35,403 nucleotides of DNA from Mycobacterium intermedium (GTDB lineage: Bacteria > Actinomycetota > Actinomycetes > Mycobacteriales > Mycobacteriaceae), in assembly GCF_002086275.1 (NCBI RefSeq), contig NZ_MVHT01000073.1, forward strand, positions 1-35,403. The letters run 5' to 3'. Of this stretch, positions 1 to 9,269 are shown piece by piece; position 1 is the first letter of the stretch, and each line of letters begins with the position of its first letter. The translations under genes and the position numbers were made by a program. Below the pieces are notes generated by a model that was not told the DNA's origin, ran no database searches, and was given only the letters and a program-made list of their open reading frames with translations.

Positions 1-2740
1 TCTGAGAGGATCGGGTCACCAGCGGGTGCTGGCGATTGTCGGCCAGCGCGCACAGCCCGGCCTCCAGTTCGCTGCGGCCGGGCTGCCGTCACCGCTACCC
101 TACTTACTGGACGACGGCGATCGGAACTGGACGCAAATCGAAATACAGGGCGCCCATTTCGCGCATGCGGCGAGCCTGGCCCAGGTGTGGCGATCCTGTG
201 GACTACTTCCTGACATCACCGTCGGACATAGCTTGGGAGAGGTGGCGGCAGCCTACGTGGCGGGTGCCATCTCGCTCCCGGATGCGGTTTCGGTCGTGGC
301 GGCGCGCGCCACGGTTGTCGAACAGTTGCCGGGCCACTACGGCATGGCGGTGCTCGGTTTGGATGCCGGCAGAACGGCGCAACTGGTCACCGAAACTCCG
401 GGCTGGCTGGAAATTTCGGTGGTGAATTCGACGTCGTCGACCGCGGTTTCCGGGGACGGCAACGCTGTGACCGGCATTGTGCAACTGGCCGAACGGAATG
501 GCATATTTGTACGCGAGCTCGCGGTGGACTTTCCGGCCCACACCAGCAAGCTGGAGCAGTTGCACGACATGTTCGCAGAGCTGTTGCCCACATCGTCATT
601 CTTGGACACCCCGGTAGAGTTCATCAGCTCCGTCCACGGTGAGGCAGTTGGCGCGGACACACGTTTCACCGACTACTGGTATCAAAACCTGCGCAGCACC
701 GTGCGATTCGACGAGGCCGTGGCGACGGCGACGCGGCGCGGCGCCGGCATGTACGTGGAAGCGTCTGCCGATCCTTCGCTGCTGTACGCGCTCACCGAAC
801 TCGCCGAGGACGCGCTGATTTTGCCCTCCGGGCGGCGCGACCAACCCGTCCTGCAACAACTGTCCGCCAGCATCGCGACCGCCGCTCTGGCCAACCCGCA
901 TTACCGGTGGCACGACTTGGCGAACATCACCGACCAACAACCACTGTGGGGGTTTCCGCCCGCGCCGATGCGGGCGGTGTATTTGTGGGCGAAACCGGAG
1001 CCGTTGCCGCCCGCGCCCAGCGCGGCGCCGGCCGTCTGCTACGAAGAGTGGGAGCCAAGCGCGGCATGGCGAGCAGGCGAAGCCGGCCGCCAACCCAGGA
1101 CTATCAGCATCGTGGCGTCCGATGACGCGACCGTCCCCCTGGCACGCCAATTGACGGAAGCGGCGGCGGCCCACGACGGTTGTGCCACAACACGTCCCGA
1201 CGACGCGGAGATCACCGTGTTGCTGGCGCCAGCTTTTCTGCAGCCCGAGGTGCACCGGGCCGCCGATCAGATCCGCGGCGATGCAGCACGAGTCGACTAT
1301 CGCCAAGCCGTGGGTCCCAGTAGCCGTTGCGTCTGGCTGGTCACCACAGGCGGTGTCCAAATTCCTCCCAGCGGGCCCGCAGCGTTGCCGGCGCAGGCGG
1401 CACTGGCCGCAATGCACCATTGTGTCGGTTTCGAATTTCCCGACTGCACCTTCGCCCACCTCGACTTGCCGAGCCGTTCTCTCGACACGGATGCCGCTCA
1501 TCGATGCATCGACGTCCTGTTGGGGGATGCAGCCGATATTGCGCTGCGCGACGGTGCATTCGATGGCTCCGGGCGTGGCGAGCCGAATTACTTTGTCCGC
1601 ACTGTGCGGGAACGGCCTGACGAAGGGACCGAAAGCCCGCTGGACGAGGCGACGCTGGAGCATGTGGTAATCACCGGCGGCAACGGGACCATCGGCTTGC
1701 GGTACGCGCGCCACTGCGTCGAACGCGGTGCCAAGCGCGTGACCCTGTTGAGCCGTAAGGGGGTCAGCGATACCGAACTGGCCCGCGTGACCCACGGGCA
1801 CAAGACTCAGGTGACGGCTCCGACCTGCGATATCACCGATGCCCGTGCGTTGTCGGCGGTTGCCGACCAGTACGCCGGCTCGGGCGCGTCGCTGCTCATC
1901 CATGCTGCAGGATCCGCCACGTTTGCACCGTATGACCAAATCGATGACGCGACCCTGGCAGATGTGTTCTCCGGCAAGATAACCGGCCTGCTCCGGATGA
2001 CCGAAGTGTGGCCGCTGCGACCCGACGTACGAGTCCTACTGTGTTCGTCGGTTTCTGGGGTATGGGGCGGTTACGGGCACGCCGGCTACGCGGCAGCAAA
2101 CCGCATGCTCGACATGTTGGCCGCTGAACTGCGGGACAAGGGCCTGGACTGCACCGCGGTGCGGTGGGGCTTGTGGCAGGACACCACGATCGCCGATGCG
2201 GAGGAGATCGCCCGTATCGAGCGGTCCGGATTGGTGCCGATGGAACCCGAAGCGGCTATCACCGCCAGTCTTCGCCGCCGTCATGGTGACCCGTTGATCT
2301 TGGCAGCCGACTTCGACCGCCTCCGTGTCTTCTTCGAAAGCCAGAAGCTGCCAATGCCGTTCGTAACGGCCAAGACCCAAGCAAGTGGTGATTCGCCATC
2401 TCGCAGCGAAAGCCACGGCCAACGTCCACTTGCTGAGTTGGTGCGCGCCGAGGTTGCCGCTGCGTTCAGCCTCGATGGGCCCGCGTCGGTCGACCTGAGC
2501 GCGACGCTGGTAGACCTCGGTGCCGACTCGGTGCTGGCGCTCGACCTTCGTGACCGGTTGCGTCGGGAGACCGGAACATCGGTGCCCGCGGGCCGAATCC
2601 TCGGCGGTATGACCGGCGCTGAACTGGTCGAGTGTCTGCAATCGACCAACAGCGCCGCGGGCTCTGCGGCAAGCCCCGAAGCTGTCGCCGAGCCGGAGAG
2701 ACAAGAAAGGTTGCAATCCACTCGTGACGAATACCACTGA
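1..2740 (+). CDS. mbtD: MbtD, mycobactin polyketide synthase (AT-KR-ACP), 5' end outside window
   Basis: This is the 3' part of a polyketide synthase. The frame is open from base 2, so the gene begins upstream and the GTG at 26 is not the true start. The acyltransferase domain is seen first, with the GHSLGE active-site motif (Ser codon at 230-232); the substrate-selectivity position reads FPAH. A ketoreductase domain follows, with a Rossmann motif ITGGNGTIG near 1672-1698. A C-terminal acyl carrier domain carries GADSVLAL, with the phosphopantetheine Ser at 2528-2530. There is no ketosynthase domain in the visible part, which fits the known split in which MbtC supplies it. In mycobactin assembly this protein builds the short beta-hydroxy acid between the two lysine-derived units. 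The stop overlaps the start of mbtE by 17 nt, which implies an operon. The family call is firm because mbtE-F-G-H follow in order. Confidence 0.93.
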   Translation, partial: LRGSGHQRVLAIVGQRAQPGLQFAAAGLPSPLPYLLDDGDRNWTQIEIQGAHFAHAASLAQVWRSCGLLPDITVGHSLGEVAAAYVAGAISLPDAVSVVAARATVVEQLPGHYGMAVLGLDAGRTAQLVTETPGWLEISVVNSTSSTAVSGDGNAVTGIVQLAERNGIFVRELAVDFPAHTSKLEQLHDMFAELLPTSSFLDTPVEFISSVHGEAVGADTRFTDYWYQNLRSTVRFDEAVATATRRGAGMYVEASADPSLLYALTELAEDALILPSGRRDQPVLQQLSASIATAALANPHYRWHDLANITDQQPLWGFPPAPMRAVYLWAKPEPLPPAPSAAPAVCYEEWEPSAAWRAGEAGRQPRTISIVASDDATVPLARQLTEAAAAHDGCATTRPDDAEITVLLAPAFLQPEVHRAADQIRGDAARVDYRQAVGPSSRCVWLVTTGGVQIPPSGPAALPAQAALAAMHHCVGFEFPDCTFAHLDLPSRSLDTDAAHRCIDVLLGDAADIALRDGAFDGSGRGEPNYFVRTVRERPDEGTESPLDEATLEHVVITGGNGTIGLRYARHCVERGAKRVTLLSRKGVSDTELARVTHGHKTQVTAPTCDITDARALSAVADQYAGSGASLLIHAAGSATFAPYDQIDDATLADVFSGKITGLLRMTEVWPLRPDVRVLLCSSVSGVWGGYGHAGYAAANRMLDMLAAELRDKGLDCTAVRWGLWQDTTIADAEEIARIERSGLVPMEPEAAITASLRRRHGDPLILAADFDRLRVFFESQKLPMPFVTAKTQASGDSPSRSESHGQRPLAELVRAEVAAAFSLDGPASVDLSATLVDLGADSVLALDLRDRLRRETGTSVPAGRILGGMTGAELVECLQSTNSAAGSAASPEAVAEPERQERLQSTRDEYH

Positions 2741-5700
2741 CCAAGACCTGGAGTCATTACACCGCAAGCTGGCCGAGCTGAATCCGGTCTATCCCGCGGC
2801 GCCGTCCCAGGACTCCCGACAGGACTCGGGAAACCAGCTATCCGATGACCAACGTCGGATGTGGTTCGTGCAATCGATCGACCCGAGCAGCTCGTTGCTC
2901 AATATTTGCGCGTCCTACCACCTGAGCGGCACGGTCGACGTTGAGCGGCTGCACCGCGCGCTCAATTCCGTGGCCGCGTCGCAGGCGTTGCTGCGCACCA
3001 CCTATCACATCGATGAGGACGGTGACCCTCAGCCGGTGCTGCATGATGAGCTCAGCCCCGGCTGGGCCGAGCACGACCTGTCCGGGCTCACTGACCAAGC
3101 TCGGCAGCTGCGGCTTGAGGTGCTGGCACAGCGGGAATTCCGGCGTCCATTCGATCTGACCGCCGAGTCGCCCGTACGACTTACCGCGGTCCGCCTCGGC
3201 GCCGACGAGCTGGTGCTCTTGATAACGGCACACCATATCGCCTGGGACGACGGATCGTGGGCGCCGTTCTTCACCACGTTGACGCGTGCCTACACCGATA
3301 CAAACGATTTGACGTGCCGACATGACGGGCGGCCGTCATCAGTGACCACTTCTGGTGCCCTCGCCACCGAGGAGGACCTGGCCTATTGGCGGTCGCTGAT
3401 GACCAATCTCCCCGATCCGCTCGAGTTTCCCGGCGCCAACGGATCGGCGATTCCCAATGCGTGGCGCGCGCAGTGTGCGTCTGTGCGACTGAGCGCAGCC
3501 ACCATCGACCGTGCTACAGCGCTGGCGCGCGAGAGTGGCGCCAACCTGTACACGGTGATGCTGGCCGCGTTCACTGCGCTCATCCACCGTTACACCCATG
3601 CCACGGACTTCCTGATCGCGGCGCCGGTGATTACCCGCGATGCGCCGCACCAGAACACCATCGGCCAATACGACAACACCGTTGTGGTACGCGCACGACC
3701 CCGGGCGCGACAGACGTTCCGAGACTTGCTGGTGCAAACTCGTGACAGCGTCAATGGCGCGTTCGCTCACCGACGGATAAACCTGGACTGGTTGGTGCGC
3801 GAGGTCAATCCCGACCGCCGCCACGGCGCCGAGCGGATGACGCGGGTGAGCTTCGGTTTTCGCCAGAGTGATGGCGGCGGCTTTTGCCCTCCCGGCGTGC
3901 AGTGCCAGCGCGGCCGTCTGCGCGGTCAATTCAGCCAACTCCCATTGAGTTTCACGGTAGACCTGGCCGCCGGTCACGGTGATGGTGCGCTGGTGGAGGC
4001 CGAGTATCTGGTCGACGTCCTGGATCCATCGCTGACATCGCAGATGCTCGAGCATTACTCGCATCTGCTCGACAGTGCGGTGGCCCATCCCGACCTCGAA
4101 CTCAATCACCTGTCGCTGTTCGATGACGCCGAAGCGGATTGGTTGCGCCAAGTTTCGCGCGGCGAAAAATTCGCAGCGCCAGCCACCACCATTCCCACCT
4201 TGGTTGCCGATCGCGCGGCGTCGTCGCCCGACGCCATCGCCGTCGTATACGAGGGCCGCCAGTACACCTACCGCGAAATCAACGAGCAGGCAAACCGGCT
4301 GGCACACTGGCTGATCGAGCAAGGGGTCGGCACCGAAGATCGAGTCGCCGTGTTACTCGACAAGTCTCCCGAACTCGTCATCACGGCCCTAGGTGTCCTC
4401 AAAAGCGGCGCCGTGTACCTGCCGGTCGATCCCACCTACCCAGAGGACCGGCTCTCCTACATCCTCGACGATGCCCAAGCCAAACTGGTGTTACGCCAGG
4501 AGGTTGACGATCTGACAGGGTATTCCTGCGACAACCCCGCGCCTGACGAATTGGTCCGACCGTTGCGACCGGACAACACTGCATATTTGATATACACCTC
4601 GGGCTCGACCGGACTGCCCAAGGGTGTCCCAGTTCCGCATCGGCCGGTCGCCGAGTACTTCCTATGGTTCGGCGACGCGTACCAGGTCGATGAGACCGAC
4701 CGGCTGTTGCAGGTGGCCTCCCCCGGCTTCGACGTGTCCATTGCCGAAATCTTCGGCATCCTGATCTGCGGTGCGCGGCTGGTGATCCCGAGACCCGACG
4801 GCCTACGTGACATCGGCTATCTGACCGACTTGCTGTACCGCGAAGGCATCACCTCCATGCATTTCGTGCCGTCACTGCTCGGGCTGTTCCTGTCACTGCC
4901 CGGCGTCAATCAATGGCGCACGCTACGTCGGGTGCCAATCGGCGGGGAGCCGCTGCCCGGTGAGGTCGCCGACAAGTTCCACGCCACCTTTGATGCGCTG
5001 CTGTACAACTTCTACGGGCCAACCGAGACCGTCATCAATACCACCAGTTATCAAGTGGAGGGCACCCAAGGCACCCGCATTGTGCCGATCGGGCGACCGA
5101 AGATCAACACCCAGGTGCATCTGCTCGACGACGCGCTACAGCCCGTACCGGTAGGAGTCCTCGGCGAGATCTATATCGGCGGCACGCATATGGCGCACGG
5201 CTACCATCACCGGCCGGCGCTGACCGCCGAGCGTTTCGTCGCCGACCCGTTCACCCCCGGCGCACGGCTGTACCGGTCGGGAGACCTCGCGCGCCGCAAC
5301 GCAGACGGCGACATCGAATTCGTCGGCCGCGCCGACGAACAGGTCAAGATACGTGGTTTCCGCATCGAACTCGGTGAGATCGCCGCGGCGATCTCCGTCG
5401 ACCCCAGCGTCGGTCAGGCCGTCGTGGTCGCTATGGATTTGCCGCAGTTGGGCAAGAGCCTGGTGGCCTACGTCACCCCCTCGGAAGGCGGCACCGAACC
5501 CGTTGATATCGACCGCATTCGAGCACGCGTGGCCGCCGCGCTACCGGAATACATGACTCCCGCCGCCTATGTGGTCGTCGATGAAATCCCAATCACCCCG
5601 CACGGCAAGATCGACCGCGAGGCACTGCCATTGCCGGAGATCGGCGCGGGAGTGGAGTACCGCGAGCCCACCACGGAGAACGGGCGGCGGATCGCCGAAC

Positions 5701-8700
5701 TGTTCCGCAGCTTGCTGGGCCGGGCGCGGGTGGGTTCCGACGACTCGTTCTTCGACCTGGGTGGGCACTCTCTACTCGCCACGAAACTGGTCGCCGCAAT
5801 CAGATCCGAGTGCGGTGTCGAGATCGGAATCCGTGATGTCTTCGAACGGGGGACGGTCGCGCGCCTTGGCGAACTGGTCGACCAACTGCAATCGGGCGTC
5901 TGTCCCGTCAAGCGGCCCAAACTGATCAAGACCTCGCACGACGGGCCGTTGCCGCTGTCGGCGTCGCAATTGCGGACCTGGTTTGCCTATCAGATCGAGG
6001 GTCCCAGCGAAGTCAACAACATACCCTTCGCCGCCCGTCTGACTGGACCGTGCGACATCGACGCCCTGGTCGCGGCCGTCAGCGACGTCGTGGCGCGACA
6101 TGAGATATTGCGCACCACCTACGCCGAAATCGACGGTGTGCCATACCAGATTGTCAATCCGGCCGCCGATGTTTCGGTGCGGCGCGCGTCGAACGACGGC
6201 GGCGACGACGAAGCGTGGTTGCGGGAACAACTTGACACCGAGCGCCGGCACTGCTTCGAGTTGGACCGTGAGTGGCCGATCCGCGCGGCAGTGCTAGACA
6301 CCGGCGGTCCGTCGCGCCAGGAGCATGTGGTCTCGTTGGTGGTCCACCACGTCGCCATTGACCACTGGTCCGGCGGAGTGTTGTTCGCCGACCTGCTGAC
6401 CGCCTACGCGGCGAGGCACGCCGGCCACCGGCCGACGTGGGCCCCCCTCCCGCTGCAATACGCCGACTACGCAGCCTGGCAGTCGGCATTGTTGGCTGAC
6501 GACGGCCCTTCCGACACCGGGGAACCGCCGACCTTCGTTAGCGAGCAGCGCAACTACTGGACGCGCCAGTTGGAGGGCCTGCCTGAAGACACCGGCCTGC
6601 GTCCCGACCTGCCGCGCCCGCCGGTGCCCAGCGGTGCCGGTGACTCCGTCGAATTCAGCATCGACGCGCAAAAGCGCGGCAAGCTCGCCGAACTGTGTCG
6701 CCAATTGGGGGTCACCGAGTTCATGCTGTTGCAGGCTTCGGTCGCTGTGGTATTGCACAAAGCCGGTGGCGGCGTGGACATTCCGTTGGGAACCCCGATT
6801 GCGGCACGCACCGAACCCGAACTCGACCAATTGATCGGCTTTTTCATCAACATCCTGCTGTTGCGAAACAACCTGGATGGCAACCCTTCACTGCGTGAAG
6901 TCCTGATCCGGACCAGGGAGACAGCGCTGGCCGCATACGCTCACCAGGATCTGCCCTTCGATCGGGTGGTGGACGCGGTGAGCCCGGTCCGCTCGCTGTC
7001 GCGCAATCCGCTGTTCCAGGTCGTGGTACACGTCCGAGACCAACTGCCCACCGAACGGGTCATCGACGCCGGCGTGGCGGGCGACACGGTATTCAGGGCT
7101 TTGGAGCCAACATTCGACATTGCGCACGCCGACCTGAGCGTCAACTTCTTCGCCGCCCATGACCCCGAACGCGGCGGCTATATAGGCAACATCCTGTTCC
7201 GCACCGAGCTCTACCACCGCAGCACAATCGAACGGCTGGTCGGCTGGTTGATGCAAGTTATCGATGCATTCGTCGATGATGTCGACCAGACGTTGCACGA
7301 CTTGCAGTTGCTCGACGCCGAGGAGCGGCGGCGCATCTTGGAGTGGAGCCGCGGGCCCGAGCCTCCGACCGAGCGTCCGCTCACGATCGCCGCTCTGCTC
7401 GAACCGAGCCGGCAATGGGGTTCCGACCGGATCGCGCTGTGCTGCGGGGACGAACAGATCGATTATCCGGCGCTGCACCGTCGTTCGGACAACTTCGCGC
7501 GGCTGCTCGCCCGCCACGGGGTGGGTCCGGGTTCGTTGGTGGGTCTGTCGACACGACGCGGAATTGACATGGTTGTGGCATTAGTCGGCATCATGAAGGC
7601 CGGCGCCGGCTTCTTCCCGCTCGATCCCGGTTACCCGTTGGCCCGCAAGGAGTTCATGCTTGATGACGTCGCGCCACAGGTCGTGGTGGTAACGACGGAA
7701 GCCCTCGAAACCATGCCCGGGGCTCCTGACGTGACATTGATTTCGTTGGACGGCCCGGACGTTCAGGAGGCGATGGACACATCTAGGTCGCCCGATGTCG
7801 CATTGCGGGCGGCCCATCCCGATGACCCGATGTACCTGGTCTTCACCTCGGGATCGACCGGAAAACCCAAGGGCGTCTTGGGCACCCATCGCGCGATGAC
7901 GACCCGACTGAACTGGCAGCTGTCGCACTATCCGGTACGAGGTAACGACATTCGGTTGGCGCAGGCCTCCTGGACCTTCCTGGAGGGCTGCATGGAGACC
8001 CTGGGTGGGCTCGCCGCCGGAGCGCTCACCGTTCTGGCGGACGACGCCGAGCACCGGGATCCCGAAGCGCTGGCGCAACTCATCCGGCGTCACCACATAC
8101 AACAGGTGACCGCGGTGCCCAGCCTCGTCTCCACGATCGTCGATTCCTGGCCGGACTCGTTGCGCTCGTTGACGCGTCTGGTGTGTGGCGCCGAGCCGAT
8201 GACGGTGTCGCTGCAGGATCGGTTGCTTTCCGCATGTGGCGGCAACGACGCATCGCAACGAGGACCCGAGCTGCTGAACAACTTTGGCGCCACCGAGACA
8301 TCCGGGGCACTGGTTCGCGGACCGCTGACGCCGCCCGTCCCGATCCTGGGCACCCCGATGCCCGACTCGCAGGTGTATCTGCTCGACGACGCGCTCAACC
8401 CGGTCCCGGTCGGCGTCGTCGGTGAGCTGTATTACGCCGGTGGCCAACTGGTTCGGGGTTACTGGAAGCGACCCGCCCTGACAGCGTCGCGATTTGTGAC
8501 CAATCCCTATGCGAGCGAAGCCGGTGCGCGGTTCTACCGCAGCGGTGATCGGGCCCGCTGGACCGAGGACGGTCGGCTCGAGTTCGTCGGGCGCGTAGAC
8601 CATCAGGTGAAAGTACGCGGTTTCCGGGTGGAATTGGGCGAAGTGGAAGCCGCGCTGCTCCGGGTTGAGGGTGTGTCCGTGGCGGCCGCACGCGTTTGGG

Positions 8701-9269
8701 AGACGCAGGACGTGACAACGCTGGCGGGATATGTGGTGCCGCATCAGGCGGTCACCGACGACGCCGGCAAGGCGGCGTTCGCGTCGTTCGTGCGTGCCGA
8801 AGTCGCCTCCGCTTTGCCGAGTTACATGATGCCTTCCTCGATCACCGTGCTCGAAGCAATGCCGAAGACGGAGTCGGGCAAGCTGAATCGTCCCGGGTTG
8901 CCGCGTCCCGCCGTAACCACGACGGGACGCGCAGAACCGCCGCAGACCGACACCGAGCATGCCTTGGCGGCCGTCTTCACGGAGGTGCTGTCCACGCCCG
9001 AAGTAGGCCGTTTCGACGACTTCTTCGCACTCGGAGGCGACAGCATCCTGTCGGTACAGGTCGCGGCGCGGGCGCGGGCCGCCGGCGTACCCGTCGGGCC
9101 ACGAATGGTGTTCGAGAACCCGACAATTCAGTCGTTGGCCGCTGCGGTTGATGCGGCAGCGCCGGAGACCGACGGTTCCAGCGTGGACACCCGGCACGCG
9201 CCGATGAGCACCTCGGGCTTGTCGGCGGAAGATCTGGCCGCAGTGACGCAATCTTGGGGCTCGCAATGA
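2724..9269 (+). CDS. mbtE: MbtE-like nonribosomal peptide synthetase with two modules (C-A-PCP-C-A-PCP)
   Basis: NRPS of 2181 residues starting at a GTG inside the end of mbtD. The domains read in order: C1 (about 40-470, HH at 170-171), A1 (about 490-1000, YTSGSTG at 624), PCP1 (GGHS, Ser1016), C2 (about 1100-1530, HHVAID at 1208-1213), A2 (about 1550-2050, FTSGSTG at 1707) and PCP2 (GGDS, Ser2107). In the mycobactin pathway MbtE loads the N-acylated lysine next to the salicyl-oxazoline unit. Aligning A1 by eye to GrsA gives pocket residues D,V,A,H,P,G,F,I,N. A2 gives L,E,M,T,V,G,N,G,A, so the canonical Asp235 is missing (Leu1753, then Glu1754), although the other A-domain motifs look intact. 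As I recall, the M. tuberculosis MbtE is about 1680 residues, so this protein is about one domain longer. Membership of the mbt operon is certain; the substrate of A2 is open. Confidence 0.92.
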   Translation: MTNTTDQDLESLHRKLAELNPVYPAAPSQDSRQDSGNQLSDDQRRMWFVQSIDPSSSLLNICASYHLSGTVDVERLHRALNSVAASQALLRTTYHIDEDGDPQPVLHDELSPGWAEHDLSGLTDQARQLRLEVLAQREFRRPFDLTAESPVRLTAVRLGADELVLLITAHHIAWDDGSWAPFFTTLTRAYTDTNDLTCRHDGRPSSVTTSGALATEEDLAYWRSLMTNLPDPLEFPGANGSAIPNAWRAQCASVRLSAATIDRATALARESGANLYTVMLAAFTALIHRYTHATDFLIAAPVITRDAPHQNTIGQYDNTVVVRARPRARQTFRDLLVQTRDSVNGAFAHRRINLDWLVREVNPDRRHGAERMTRVSFGFRQSDGGGFCPPGVQCQRGRLRGQFSQLPLSFTVDLAAGHGDGALVEAEYLVDVLDPSLTSQMLEHYSHLLDSAVAHPDLELNHLSLFDDAEADWLRQVSRGEKFAAPATTIPTLVADRAASSPDAIAVVYEGRQYTYREINEQANRLAHWLIEQGVGTEDRVAVLLDKSPELVITALGVLKSGAVYLPVDPTYPEDRLSYILDDAQAKLVLRQEVDDLTGYSCDNPAPDELVRPLRPDNTAYLIYTSGSTGLPKGVPVPHRPVAEYFLWFGDAYQVDETDRLLQVASPGFDVSIAEIFGILICGARLVIPRPDGLRDIGYLTDLLYREGITSMHFVPSLLGLFLSLPGVNQWRTLRRVPIGGEPLPGEVADKFHATFDALLYNFYGPTETVINTTSYQVEGTQGTRIVPIGRPKINTQVHLLDDALQPVPVGVLGEIYIGGTHMAHGYHHRPALTAERFVADPFTPGARLYRSGDLARRNADGDIEFVGRADEQVKIRGFRIELGEIAAAISVDPSVGQAVVVAMDLPQLGKSLVAYVTPSEGGTEPVDIDRIRARVAAALPEYMTPAAYVVVDEIPITPHGKIDREALPLPEIGAGVEYREPTTENGRRIAELFRSLLGRARVGSDDSFFDLGGHSLLATKLVAAIRSECGVEIGIRDVFERGTVARLGELVDQLQSGVCPVKRPKLIKTSHDGPLPLSASQLRTWFAYQIEGPSEVNNIPFAARLTGPCDIDALVAAVSDVVARHEILRTTYAEIDGVPYQIVNPAADVSVRRASNDGGDDEAWLREQLDTERRHCFELDREWPIRAAVLDTGGPSRQEHVVSLVVHHVAIDHWSGGVLFADLLTAYAARHAGHRPTWAPLPLQYADYAAWQSALLADDGPSDTGEPPTFVSEQRNYWTRQLEGLPEDTGLRPDLPRPPVPSGAGDSVEFSIDAQKRGKLAELCRQLGVTEFMLLQASVAVVLHKAGGGVDIPLGTPIAARTEPELDQLIGFFINILLLRNNLDGNPSLREVLIRTRETALAAYAHQDLPFDRVVDAVSPVRSLSRNPLFQVVVHVRDQLPTERVIDAGVAGDTVFRALEPTFDIAHADLSVNFFAAHDPERGGYIGNILFRTELYHRSTIERLVGWLMQVIDAFVDDVDQTLHDLQLLDAEERRRILEWSRGPEPPTERPLTIAALLEPSRQWGSDRIALCCGDEQIDYPALHRRSDNFARLLARHGVGPGSLVGLSTRRGIDMVVALVGIMKAGAGFFPLDPGYPLARKEFMLDDVAPQVVVVTTEALETMPGAPDVTLISLDGPDVQEAMDTSRSPDVALRAAHPDDPMYLVFTSGSTGKPKGVLGTHRAMTTRLNWQLSHYPVRGNDIRLAQASWTFLEGCMETLGGLAAGALTVLADDAEHRDPEALAQLIRRHHIQQVTAVPSLVSTIVDSWPDSLRSLTRLVCGAEPMTVSLQDRLLSACGGNDASQRGPELLNNFGATETSGALVRGPLTPPVPILGTPMPDSQVYLLDDALNPVPVGVVGELYYAGGQLVRGYWKRPALTASRFVTNPYASEAGARFYRSGDRARWTEDGRLEFVGRVDHQVKVRGFRVELGEVEAALLRVEGVSVAAARVWETQDVTTLAGYVVPHQAVTDDAGKAAFASFVRAEVASALPSYMMPSSITVLEAMPKTESGKLNRPGLPRPAVTTTGRAEPPQTDTEHALAAVFTEVLSTPEVGRFDDFFALGGDSILSVQVAARARAAGVPVGPRMVFENPTIQSLAAAVDAAAPETDGSSVDTRHAPMSTSGLSAEDLAAVTQSWGSQ

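Noticed and set aside
596..1939. Minus-strand frame of 447 codons
   Set aside because: Antisense to mbtD; a typical open shadow of GC-rich coding DNA.
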